Below, one piece after another: positions 1 through 7,852 of a stretch of DNA of 64,000 bases. A program made the position numbers and the translations under genes. Position 1 is the first letter of the stretch. Each line of letters opens with the position of its first letter. The notes beneath the pieces were generated by a model. The model was given only the letters and a program-made list of their open reading frames with translations. It searched no databases and was not told the DNA's origin. This DNA is from Clavibacter phaseoli. GTDB lineage: Bacteria > Actinomycetota > Actinomycetes > Actinomycetales > Microbacteriaceae. The DNA lies in assembly GCF_021922925.1 (NCBI RefSeq), contig NZ_CP040786.1, forward strand, positions 2,418,001 to 2,482,000, in the 5' to 3' direction.

Positions 1-1
1 C

Positions 2-1117
2 ATCGCGCGCGCGATGGTCGACCGGCCGCGCGTGCTGGTGCTCGACGAGCCCACCTCGAGCCTCGACGCCGACGACGTCGCGCGGCTCTTCCAGGTGATC
101 CGCCGCCTCCGCGACCAGGGCGTCGCGATCCTCTTCGTGTCGCACTTCCTGGAGCAGGTGCTGGCGCTCAGCGACCGGATGACCGTGCTCCGCGGCGGCG
201 TGAAGGTGAGCGACCACCTACCGCACGAGATCGACCGGGCCGAGCTGATCGCCCGCATGATCGGCTCGGACGTGGCGCACCTCACGCGCATCGGCTCAGA
301 GCGACGGGCGCACCGCGTGGACCCGGTCGGGCCGCCGCTGTACCGTGCCGCCGGCGTCAGCCGCCGCGGGATGCTGCGGCCCGTGGACCTCGAGCTGCAT
401 CCGGGCGAGGTGGTCGGCATCGCCGGGCTCCGCGGATCCGGCCGCACGGAGCTCGCGCGCCTGCTCGCCGGCGCCGACCGGGCCGACGGCGGCGTGGTGA
501 CGCTCGGCGGTCGCGACGTGGTGATCGACCGCCCCTCGGACGCGCTGCGGAACCGCGTCGCCCTCTCGGCGGAGGACCGCGGCGCCGAGGGCCTCATCGG
601 CGAGCTGAGCGTGCGGGAGAACATCGTGCTCGCGCTGCAGGCGCTGCGCGGCTGGGCGCATCCGCTGTCGCGGGCCGAGCGCCAGGACCTCGTCGAGCGG
701 CACATCGAGCACTTCTCCATCACGCCGGCGGATCCCGCGATGCCCGCCGGCCGGCTCTCCGGCGGCAACCAGCAGAAGGTGCTGCTCGCGCGCTGGCTCG
801 CGATCCGGCCACGCGTGCTGATCCTCGACGAGCCGACCCGCGGCGTCGACATCCGCGCCAAGGTCGACATCCAGGCGCACATCGCGCAGCTCGCGCTCGA
901 GGGCGTGGCCGTCGTGTTCATCTCCAGCGCGTTCGACGAGCTCGTGCGCGTGAGCGACCGGATCGTCGTGCTCAAGGACCGGGAGAAGATCGGCGAGCTG
1001 GCCAACGGGCCGGGCGTCACGGTCGACACGCTCGTCGAGTTGATCGCGGCCCCCGCCGACGAGGACGACGAGGAGGACTTCCCCCTGCCGGGGCTGCCGG
1101 AACCGCCTCGACGCTGA
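2..1117 (+). CDS. sugar ABC transporter ATP-binding protein (5' truncated by window edge)
   Basis: C-terminal part of a two-NBD sugar ATPase (RbsA/MglA/YtfR class) that energises import at the membrane. The fragment opens just before the first-domain Walker B, DEPTSSLD. The second NBD then follows, with the degenerate Walker A of this class (GLRGSGRTE, no Lys), LSGGNQQKV and a second LILDEPTRG. It is a close paralogue of the ATPase at 2366: over the 39 residues from DEPTSS, 32 are identical. It ends 5 bp before the first operator of the next operon, so its partner permease and binding-protein genes must lie upstream, outside the window. The substrate is probably a pentose or furanose, but this cannot be settled here. 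Confidence 0.93.
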   Translation: MARAMVDRPRVLVLDEPTSSLDADDVARLFQVIRRLRDQGVAILFVSHFLEQVLALSDRMTVLRGGVKVSDHLPHEIDRAELIARMIGSDVAHLTRIGSERRAHRVDPVGPPLYRAAGVSRRGMLRPVDLELHPGEVVGIAGLRGSGRTELARLLAGADRADGGVVTLGGRDVVIDRPSDALRNRVALSAEDRGAEGLIGELSVRENIVLALQALRGWAHPLSRAERQDLVERHIEHFSITPADPAMPAGRLSGGNQQKVLLARWLAIRPRVLILDEPTRGVDIRAKVDIQAHIAQLALEGVAVVFISSAFDELVRVSDRIVVLKDREKIGELANGPGVTVDTLVELIAAPADEDDEEDFPLPGLPEPPRR

Positions 1118-1122
1118 TGTCG

Positions 1123-1172
1123 TGTTCCCGGTAACAGCGCTCTTGTGCCCCTGGAACTGTTACCGGTAACAT
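1123..1172 (+). promoter_or_regulatory. ytf-type operon promoter with two LacI-family operators
   Basis: Two 14-bp operators are visible. TGTTCCCGGTAACA (1123-1136) is an imperfect palindrome and TGTTACCGGTAACA (1158-1171) is a perfect one; they differ at one base and their centres are 35 bp apart. Between them sits a plausible promoter: -35 TTGTGC (1143-1148), 18-bp spacer, -10 TAACAT (1167-1172). The second operator therefore covers the -10 and the first lies just upstream of the -35, a layout that suits repression with looping. The sequence has the CG-centred symmetry of LacI/GalR operators; the regulator is not in the window. Confidence 0.75.
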
Positions 1173-1266
1173 CCCGAGCACGCGGCAGCACCCCGCGGTC
1201 CGCAACGGCCGGTCCCCGAGGGCCGGAACGGGACGCCGACGTCCCGACATCTCAAGGAGGAGATAC

Positions 1267-2271
1267 ATGTCCACGAAGAGGCGCATCGCCACCATCGCCG
1301 CGGCCGGGGCCATCGCCCTGAGCCTCGCGGCCTGCAACAGCAACTCCGGCACCGGATCCACCGCGGGCGGCGCCGCCGACGGCGGCGGCGAGACGGCCAC
1401 CGTCGGCTTCGTCGCGGTCGGCCCCGAGGGCGCCTGGCGACAGGCCAACGAGAAGGACATCCAGGACACCTTCACGAAGGAGGCCGGGTTCGACCTCAAG
1501 TACGCGCCCGCGACGAACAACGACCAGAAGTCGCAGATCGACGCGTTCACGTCGTTCGTCGACGAGGGCGTCGACGTGATCCTGCTCTCGGCCACCGAGG
1601 GCTCCGGCTGGGAGGACTCGCTCGAACGCGCCAAGGAGGCCGAGATCCCCGTGGTCCTCATCGACCGCGGCATCGAGCCGGACGACGACTCGCTCTACGC
1701 GACCCGCATCGCCCCCGACAACATCGCCGTGAGCGAGTCGGTGGCGAACTGGGCGAAGACGGCGCTGCCCGAGGGCGGCAAGTACTTCACCCTCGAGGGC
1801 CCCGCCGGCGTCTCGGTCGTCAACGAGCGCAACGAGGGCTGGAACGACGTCATCGGCGCCGACACCGCGTTCACCAAGGTCGGCGCGCAGACCGCCAACT
1901 GGTCGACCGAGGAGGCCAAGAGCGTCTTCGAGACCGTGCTCAAGTCGAACGCGAACGACGTGCAGATGGTGTTCGCGCAGAACGACGAGATGGGCCTCGG
2001 CGCCGTGCAGGCCGTCGAGGAGGCGGGCCTCACGCCCGGCGAGGACGTGAAGATCGCGACCATCGACGGAACGAAGGGCGCGCTGCAGGCGCTGGCCGAC
2101 GGCAAGCTCAGCTTCGTCGCCGAGTACAACCCGCTCTTCGGCGACACCGCGCTGGAGGCCGTGCAGAAGCTGCTCGACGGCGGCAGCGTCGAGTCGTCGA
2201 TCGTCGTCCCCTCGGACACGTTCGACTCGCCCGAGAAGGCCGCCACCGCGCTGCCCGACCGGAAGTTCTAG
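1267..2271 (+). CDS. ytfQ: sugar ABC transporter substrate-binding lipoprotein, YtfQ-like
   Basis: Periplasmic-binding-protein-like receptor (334 aa) anchored outside the membrane. It has a lipoprotein signal with a lipobox ending LAAC at Cys 23, then a Gly/Ser/Thr linker. The mature part has the Peripla_BP_4 fold, with typical segments such as VILLSATEGSGWEDSL and VVLIDRGI. The start is fixed by a strong Shine-Dalgarno sequence, AAGGAGG, 6 nt upstream. With the following ATPase and two permeases the gene order matches E. coli ytfQ-ytfR-ytfT-yjfF (galactofuranose uptake), so a furanose or related sugar is the likely ligand. A stem-loop directly after the stop codon may keep this gene expressed above its partners. 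Confidence 0.9.
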   Translation: MSTKRRIATIAAAGAIALSLAACNSNSGTGSTAGGAADGGGETATVGFVAVGPEGAWRQANEKDIQDTFTKEAGFDLKYAPATNNDQKSQIDAFTSFVDEGVDVILLSATEGSGWEDSLERAKEAEIPVVLIDRGIEPDDDSLYATRIAPDNIAVSESVANWAKTALPEGGKYFTLEGPAGVSVVNERNEGWNDVIGADTAFTKVGAQTANWSTEEAKSVFETVLKSNANDVQMVFAQNDEMGLGAVQAVEEAGLTPGEDVKIATIDGTKGALQALADGKLSFVAEYNPLFGDTALEAVQKLLDGGSVESSIVVPSDTFDSPEKAATALPDRKF

Positions 2272-2290
2272 CCCGCCCGCACGGACACCT

Positions 2291-2319
2291 GCGGCGGGGC
2301 GGACCATCCGCCCCGCCGC
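2291..2319 (+). terminator. intercistronic stem-loop after binding-protein gene
   Basis: Perfect 12-bp GC stem (2291-2302 with 2308-2319) and a 5-nt loop ACCAT, 20 bp after the binding-protein stop. There is no U-tract. Hairpins at this position in ABC operons commonly act as partial terminators or protect the upstream message; that role is inferred here. Confidence 0.65.
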
Positions 2320-2365
2320 CCCACCCGCCAGGCGACGACGCCGGCGGAGGAACGGAGCACGCGCC

Positions 2366-3940
2366 ATGCAGGCATCCAGCCCCATCGTCGAGATGCAGGG
2401 CATCACCATCTCCTTCCCCGGCGTCAAGGCGCTCGACGGGGTGGACCTCCGTCTCTTCCCGGGCGAGGTCCACACGCTCATGGGCGAGAACGGCGCCGGG
2501 AAGTCGACGCTGATCAAGGCGCTCACAGGCGTGTACGGGATCGACTCCGGCCGCGTCGTCGTCGACGGCAGCGAGCGCCGCCTCTCCGGCACCGCCGACG
2601 CGCAGGCCGCCGGGATCTCCACGGTCTACCAGGAGGTCAACCTCTGCGGGAACCTCACGATCGGCGAGAACGTCATGCTCGGCCACGAGAGGCGCGGCCG
2701 GTTCGGCATCGATTGGAGGGGCACGCACGCCGCCGCCTCCGAGGTGCTGGCGCGCGTGGGGCTCGGCCACCTGGATCCGCGCACCCCGCTCGCCTCGCTG
2801 AGCCTCGCGCTGCAGCAGCTCGTCGCCATCAGCCGCGCGACCGTCGTCGACGCGAAGGTGCTGATCCTCGACGAGCCGACCTCCAGCCTCGACGCCGACG
2901 AGGTCGAGGGACTCTTCCGCGTGATGCGCCGCCTGCGCGACGAGGGCGTCGCCATCCTCTTCGTCTCCCACTTCCTCGACCAGGTCTTCGCGATCAGCGA
3001 CCGGCTCACCGTGCTGCGGAACGGCCGGCTCGTGGGCGAGCACCTCACGCGCGACATCGACCGCGCCGGCCTCATCGCCGAGATGATCGGCAAGGACCTG
3101 CAGAGCCTCCGCTCCCTCGACCGCGAGCGCGCCTCACACCAGGTCGCGACGGGCGAGCCCGTGTACCGGGCCACCGGGATCGGCCGGAAGGGCTCGCTCG
3201 ACGCGACCGACGTGGAGCTCCGCCGCGGCGAGGTCGTGGGCCTCGCCGGGCTGCTCGGCTCCGGCCGCACCGAGCTCGCGCGCCTCCTCTACGGCGTCGA
3301 CCGGCCCGACACCGGATCCGTGACCATGGACGGACGCGCCGTCTCCGTCTCCTCCCCCGCGAAGGCGCTGAAGCACCGCATCGCGTTCTCCAGCGAGAAC
3401 CGGCGGGACGAGGGGATCATCCGCGACCTCAGCGTGCGGGAGAACCTCGTGCTCGCCGTCCAGGCGAAGCGCGGCTGGGCCCGGCCGCTGCCGCGCAAGG
3501 AGAAGGACCGCATCGTCGCCAAGTACCTCACCGAGCTCAAGGTGCGGCCCGCCGACCCCGACCGGCCCATCCGGAACCTGTCCGGCGGCAACCAGCAGAA
3601 GGTGCTGCTCGGGCGGTGGCTGGCGACCGAGCCGGAGCTGCTGATCCTCGACGAGCCGACCCGCGGGATCGACGTGGGCGCGAAGGCGGAGATCCAGGAG
3701 CAGGTCGCGGCCCTCGCCGACACGGGCGTCGCGGTCGTCTTCATCTCCTCGGAGCTCGAGGAGGTGGTGCGGCTCAGCGACCGCATCGTCGTGCTCAAGG
3801 ACCACCGCAAGATCGCCGAGCTCGAGGCGGGACCCGACGTGACGGCGCAGTCGATCGTCGCCGCCATCGCGGAGGAGGGCGTCTCCGACGTCGCGCTCGA
3901 GACCGTGCCCGACACCGCGCCCGAGGAGGCAGCCCGATGA
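2366..3940 (+). CDS. ytfR: sugar ABC transporter ATP-binding protein, YtfR-like
   Basis: Complete two-domain sugar ATPase of 524 aa, the normal length for the class. NBD1 has Walker A GENGAGKST (residues 40-48), a degenerate signature (LSLALQQ) and Walker B LILDEPTSSLD. NBD2 has the Lys-less GLLGSGRTE (near 295), a canonical LSGGNQQKV (near 404) and LILDEPTRGID. It supplies ATP hydrolysis for the two permeases that follow. Its stop overlaps the next start (ATGA at 3937-3940), implying translational coupling. Compared with the truncated ATPase at the window start it is a clear paralogue, so this locus carries two related ATPase genes flanking one binding-protein gene. Confidence 0.94.
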   Translation: MQASSPIVEMQGITISFPGVKALDGVDLRLFPGEVHTLMGENGAGKSTLIKALTGVYGIDSGRVVVDGSERRLSGTADAQAAGISTVYQEVNLCGNLTIGENVMLGHERRGRFGIDWRGTHAAASEVLARVGLGHLDPRTPLASLSLALQQLVAISRATVVDAKVLILDEPTSSLDADEVEGLFRVMRRLRDEGVAILFVSHFLDQVFAISDRLTVLRNGRLVGEHLTRDIDRAGLIAEMIGKDLQSLRSLDRERASHQVATGEPVYRATGIGRKGSLDATDVELRRGEVVGLAGLLGSGRTELARLLYGVDRPDTGSVTMDGRAVSVSSPAKALKHRIAFSSENRRDEGIIRDLSVRENLVLAVQAKRGWARPLPRKEKDRIVAKYLTELKVRPADPDRPIRNLSGGNQQKVLLGRWLATEPELLILDEPTRGIDVGAKAEIQEQVAALADTGVAVVFISSELEEVVRLSDRIVVLKDHRKIAELEAGPDVTAQSIVAAIAEEGVSDVALETVPDTAPEEAAR

Positions 3941-5028
3941 GCGACCCGACGACCACCGCGACCCGGCGCCCGAGCGCGCGCGGCCTCGGCGACGTGCTGC
4001 ACCGGCCCTGGTTCTGGGGCACCGTCGCGATCGTGCTGCTGCTCGCGATCAACGTGGCGAAGGACCCGGGCTACCTCGCCCTCTCCGTGAACCCGGACAC
4101 GGGCAACCTCGTGGGCAACCTCGTCGACATCCTCCGCGCCGCCGCGCCCGTGCTGATGATCGCGGTCGGCATGTGCCTCGTGGTCGCCACGGGCGGCATC
4201 GACCTCAGCGTCGGCTCGATCATGGTCGTGGCCGGCGCCGTCTCCATGGAGTTCCTGAAGGCCGCCGGCTCCGACTCGCTCGGCGTCGCGCTCGGCGCGA
4301 TGGGCCTCGCGCTCCTCATCGCCGGGATCCTCGGCGCGGTGAACGGCATGCTCGTCTCCGTCGTGGGGCTGCAGCCGTTCATCAGCACCCTCGTGATCAT
4401 GCTCGCCGGCCGCGGCCTCGCGAAGGTCATCACGGCCGGGCAGAACACGGCCGCCTCCAACGAGCCATTCCGCTGGGTCGCCAACGGCTACCTCGTGGGC
4501 CTGCCGGTCGTGTTCCTGCTGGCCGTGCTGATCACGATCGGCGTCGCCGTGCTCGTGCGGCGCAGCGCCCTGGGCCTCATGATCGAGGCGATCGGCATGG
4601 ACCCGCAGGCCGCGCGCCTCGCGGGCCTCGACCGTCGGGCGCTCCTGTTCACCGCCTACATCGCGAGCGGCCTGCTCGCGGGCGTCGCCGGGATCTTCGC
4701 CACCGCCAGCGTGATGACGGTCGACGTCTCCCGCACCGGTTACCAGCTGGAGCTCGACGCGATCCTCGCGGTCGTGATCGGCGGCACCTCGCTCGCGGGC
4801 GGCAAGTTCCACCTGCTCGGGGCCGCCGTCGGCGCTCTCCTCATCGCGACCCTCGACAAGACGGTCGTGTTCCTCGGCATCTCGTCGTCGGCCACGCCCG
4901 CCTTCAAGGCCATCGTGATCGTCGCGATCGTGCTCCTGCAGTCCCGGCGCGTCCGTGCGCTGTTCACGAGGCGCCGCCCGCCGGCGCCCACCCCCGTGCC
5001 GACCGAGAAGGAGGCCGTGCCCGCATGA
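3937..5028 (+). CDS. ytfT: sugar ABC transporter permease, YtfT-like
   Basis: Integral membrane permease of 363 aa (BPD_transp_2, the sugar permease family of RbsC/YtfT). A short polar N-terminus is followed by about nine hydrophobic segments. Family landmarks include MCLVVATGGIDLSVGS, the ATGGIDLSVG motif shared by these permeases, and GLQPFISTLVIMLAGRG. It pairs with the next permease to form the channel. The start ATG overlaps the ATPase stop and its own stop overlaps the next ATG (ATGA at 5025-5028), so the three genes are coupled. The basic C-terminal tail, rich in Arg and Pro, is cytoplasmic. Confidence 0.92.
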   Translation: MSDPTTTATRRPSARGLGDVLHRPWFWGTVAIVLLLAINVAKDPGYLALSVNPDTGNLVGNLVDILRAAAPVLMIAVGMCLVVATGGIDLSVGSIMVVAGAVSMEFLKAAGSDSLGVALGAMGLALLIAGILGAVNGMLVSVVGLQPFISTLVIMLAGRGLAKVITAGQNTAASNEPFRWVANGYLVGLPVVFLLAVLITIGVAVLVRRSALGLMIEAIGMDPQAARLAGLDRRALLFTAYIASGLLAGVAGIFATASVMTVDVSRTGYQLELDAILAVVIGGTSLAGGKFHLLGAAVGALLIATLDKTVVFLGISSSATPAFKAIVIVAIVLLQSRRVRALFTRRRPPAPTPVPTEKEAVPA

Positions 5029-6083
5029 GCGCCACGACGATCCGCCCGCCCACCGCTCCCGCACCCCGGCCCGCGCCCGGCGCGGGATCCCGTGCCCCGC
5101 GCCGCCGCATGCGCCTCCGCCTCGACTCGCTGCCGACCGTCGCCGCCCTCGTGATCCTGCTCGGGATGCTGGCCTACGGCGAGGTCGCGTACGGCCGGAT
5201 CCTGCAGGCCAACACGCTCTCGAACCTGCTCATCAACAACGCGCACGTCATCGTGCTCGCGGTGGGGCTCACGTTCGTGATCCTCACGGGCGGCATCGAC
5301 CTGTCCGTCGGCGCGATCGTCGCGGTCAGCAGCGTGGCCGGCGTGCTGCTCGCCAACGCCGGCTGGAACCCGTGGGTGGTGGTCGTGCTCATGATCCTCA
5401 TCGGCTCGGCCTCCGGCGTCGTCTCGGGCGTGCTCATCCAGTTCTTCGACGTGCAGCCGTTCATCGCGACGCTCGCGATGATGTTCCTCGGCCGCGGGCT
5501 CGCCTCGATCCTCAGCACGGTGCCCGAGCGCCTCGACGACGCGTCGCCGCTGCGGTCGCTCGCCACGAACATGAAGGTGGTGGACGGCCCGAAGGTCAAC
5601 GACGTCGTCACGACGCCGGGCGTGATCATCGCGCTCGTGGTGGTCGCGATCGCGTTCTTCGTGCTGCACCGCACGCGCCTCGGCCGCACCGTGTACGCGA
5701 CCGGCGGATCCGAGCAGTCGGCCGCCCTCATGGGCCTGCCGGTGCGCCGCACCAAGCTCGCCGTCTACGTGATCAGCGGCACGCTCGCCGGCCTCGCCTC
5801 CGTGATCTACACGGCCCGCCTCGGCAGCGCGCAGAACATCACCGGCATCGGCTGGGAGCTCGACGCGATCGCCGCGACCGTGATCGGCGGCACCCTCCTC
5901 ACCGGCGGCGTCGGCTTCGTGCTCGGCTCGGTCGTGGGCGCCCTCGTGCTGGGCCTCATGAACGTGCTCATCACGCGCGACGGCGGCATCCCGCCCGAGG
6001 CGACGACCATCATCACCGGCGGGATCCTGCTCGTCTTCGTGCTCCTGCAGCGCGCGGTGATGGCGAGGCGGCGGCGGACGTAG
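5025..6083 (+). CDS. yjfF: sugar ABC transporter permease, YjfF-like
   Basis: Second permease of the importer, 352 aa, homologous to the previous one. It contains TFVILTGGIDLSVGA and VQPFIATLAMMFLGRG, the same two landmarks, with about eight or nine transmembrane segments. The first roughly 35 residues are Pro/Ala/Arg-rich and probably cytoplasmic. A heterodimer of YtfT- and YjfF-like permeases matches the E. coli galactofuranose transporter layout, which supports a furanose-type substrate over ribose, where a single RbsC homodimer is usual. It ends the operon; the next gene starts 65 bp later with no clear terminator between. Confidence 0.92.
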   Translation: MSATTIRPPTAPAPRPAPGAGSRAPRRRMRLRLDSLPTVAALVILLGMLAYGEVAYGRILQANTLSNLLINNAHVIVLAVGLTFVILTGGIDLSVGAIVAVSSVAGVLLANAGWNPWVVVVLMILIGSASGVVSGVLIQFFDVQPFIATLAMMFLGRGLASILSTVPERLDDASPLRSLATNMKVVDGPKVNDVVTTPGVIIALVVVAIAFFVLHRTRLGRTVYATGGSEQSAALMGLPVRRTKLAVYVISGTLAGLASVIYTARLGSAQNITGIGWELDAIAATVIGGTLLTGGVGFVLGSVVGALVLGLMNVLITRDGGIPPEATTIITGGILLVFVLLQRAVMARRRRT

Positions 6084-6148
6084 CCGCCGGACCGGCGACG
6101 CGGGACCATGAGGGGACCGCGCCCGCCCGCTCCGACGACAGGATCCGC

Positions 6149-7282
6149 ATGACCCATCCGCTCCCCCTGCACGTCACCGACGCGGACCTCGACGACCTGC
6201 GCGACCGGATCCGCCGCACGCGCTGGGCGCCCGCGTGGCCGGTCGACGCGTGGGAAGCCGGCACCGACCAGGCGACACTGCGCCGCCTCGCGGCCGTGTG
6301 GGCCGACGGGTTCGACTGGCGGGCCCGCGAGCGGGAGATCCTCGCGCTGCCATGGGCGGTCGCCGACCTCGACGGCACGCCCCTCTCGTATCTCCGCTTC
6401 GACGCGGAGCACGCGGAGCGACCCGGCGGGCTGCCGATCGTCCTCACCAACGGCTGGCCGAGCTCCGCGCTGGAGATGGTGCCCCTCGCAGAGCGCCTGT
6501 CGCAGCCGTCGCGCTCCGGCGGCGATCCGGCCGACGCCGTCACGGTGATCATCCCCGCCCTCCCCGGCTTCCCGCTCTCGCCGCAGCGGCCGCGCCTCGA
6601 CGAGCGGACGCACGATCTCTGGTACCGGCTGATGACGGAGGAGCTGGGCTTCGCGCGGTACGCGGCGCACGGCGGCGACCTCGGGGCCGGGATCACGTCG
6701 CGGCTGGCGGAGGCGCACCCGGAGGCCGTCGCCGGGATCCACCTGATGGCGGTCGCCGCGCCGCGGGACCTCGACGAGGCGACGCTCACCGACGAGGAGC
6801 GCGCGCACACGGACGAGGTGCGGGCGTGGGAGGCGGCCGAGGGCGGCTACGAGCACCAGCAGCGGACGCGACCGCTCACGCTGGCGCCCGCGCTGCAGGA
6901 CTCGCCCGTGGGCCTGCTGTCGTGGATCCTCGAGAAGCACCGCGCGTGGAGCGGCTGCGGCGGCGACGTCTCGCGCGTGTTCAGCGACGACCACCTGCTG
7001 ACGCTGGCGTCCCTGTACTGGTTCACGGGTTCCATCGGCACCTCGCTGCGCCCGTACTTCGAGGACGGCTCCGGACGCGTCGCGCCGGTGGGGCGCGTGC
7101 GGGTGCCGACGGCCGTCGCGGTGTTCCCGCACGACCTGGTGCGCCCGCCCCGGAGCTGGGCCGAGCGCACCTACGACGTCGTCAGGTACACGACCATGCC
7201 GCGCGGCGGCCACTTCGCGCCGCACGAGGAGCCGGGGCTGCTGGCGGACGACATCACGGCGTTCCTGCGGACGCTGCGGTAG
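6149..7282 (+). CDS. epoxide hydrolase (EHN-type alpha/beta hydrolase)
   Basis: Soluble alpha/beta hydrolase of 377 aa that opens epoxides through an Asp-ester intermediate. The N-terminal epoxide-hydrolase domain (LHVTDADLDDLRDRI) is followed by the hydrolase core. The nucleophile motif HGGDLGA places Asp 177, and GGHFAPHEEP near the C-terminus gives the catalytic His (about 355). The oxyanion loop reads NGWPSS where the family usually has HGWPGS, so His is replaced by Asn 101. The physiological substrate is unknown; lipid, terpenoid or xenobiotic epoxides are typical. It lies 65 bp after the importer operon on the same strand but looks functionally unrelated. No strong SD is seen. Confidence 0.88.
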   Translation: MTHPLPLHVTDADLDDLRDRIRRTRWAPAWPVDAWEAGTDQATLRRLAAVWADGFDWRAREREILALPWAVADLDGTPLSYLRFDAEHAERPGGLPIVLTNGWPSSALEMVPLAERLSQPSRSGGDPADAVTVIIPALPGFPLSPQRPRLDERTHDLWYRLMTEELGFARYAAHGGDLGAGITSRLAEAHPEAVAGIHLMAVAAPRDLDEATLTDEERAHTDEVRAWEAAEGGYEHQQRTRPLTLAPALQDSPVGLLSWILEKHRAWSGCGGDVSRVFSDDHLLTLASLYWFTGSIGTSLRPYFEDGSGRVAPVGRVRVPTAVAVFPHDLVRPPRSWAERTYDVVRYTTMPRGGHFAPHEEPGLLADDITAFLRTLR

Positions 7283-7297
7283 CGGGGCGCGCCGGCC

Positions 7298-7726
7298 TCA
7301 CCCGGCGGGGGTGTCCGGTCGGCCGTCCCACGCGAACGCGGGATCCATGTGCCCGACCTCGATGACGTTGCCGTCGGGATCCGCGAGCTGCCGCTGGTAG
7401 ACGAACCCGTGGTCCGACGGCGGGCGCGCCTCCGTGCCGCCCGCGGCGAGGCCGGCCTCGGCCGCCGCGTCCACCGCCGCCCGGCTGGGCAGGTCGACCG
7501 CGGTGATCGCGGACACGGTGCGGGTGGGATCGCCGAGCGGCTGGTCGGTGAACGACTGGAAGAAGTCCCGCACGAGGAGCATGAACGCGCTGTGGTCCTC
7601 CTCGATCGTGAGGCAGGCGGCGTTCTCGTCGGTGAAGCCGGGGTTCACGGTGAACCCCAGGGCCTCGTAGAAGGCGACCGCCCGCGGGAGGTCCGTGACG
7701 GGCAGGTTGACGAAGGTCATGGTCAT
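7298..7726 (-). CDS. VOC-family protein (glyoxalase/bleomycin-resistance fold)
   Basis: Cytoplasmic protein of 142 aa with the vicinal-oxygen-chelate fold. The N-terminal half has the usual opening LPVTDLPRAVAFYEALGF, and the C-terminal half ends YQRQLADPDGNVIEVGHMDP. It resembles the uncharacterised PhnB/glyoxalase-like group, so no reaction can be assigned. The upstream of two possible ATGs (MTMTF) was chosen because AAGGAG lies 7 nt before it. It converges on the epoxide hydrolase, 15 bp away. A second VOC protein of similar length lies at 14266. Confidence 0.85.
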   Translation of the reverse strand: MTMTFVNLPVTDLPRAVAFYEALGFTVNPGFTDENAACLTIEEDHSAFMLLVRDFFQSFTDQPLGDPTRTVSAITAVDLPSRAAVDAAAEAGLAAGGTEARPPSDHGFVYQRQLADPDGNVIEVGHMDPAFAWDGRPDTPAG

Positions 7727-7840
7727 CGGTCTCTCCTTCGAGACGGGGGGTGCGGACGGGCTCAGCGTCCCGCCTGACGCGCGCCGGGTCAAGGGACGCG
7801 CGGGACCCGAGAACTCGCTCGACCGACCCGATGCGCGTGG

Positions 7841-7846
7841 GATCCT
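7841..7846 (+). promoter_or_regulatory. -10 box GATCCT, leaderless start at 7853
   Basis: GATCCT keeps the conserved A2 and T6 of a -10 element and lies exactly 6 nt before the GTG at 7853, with no Shine-Dalgarno sequence. The spacing matches the other leaderless genes in the window. Confidence 0.45.
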
Positions 7847-7852
7847 CGCTCC

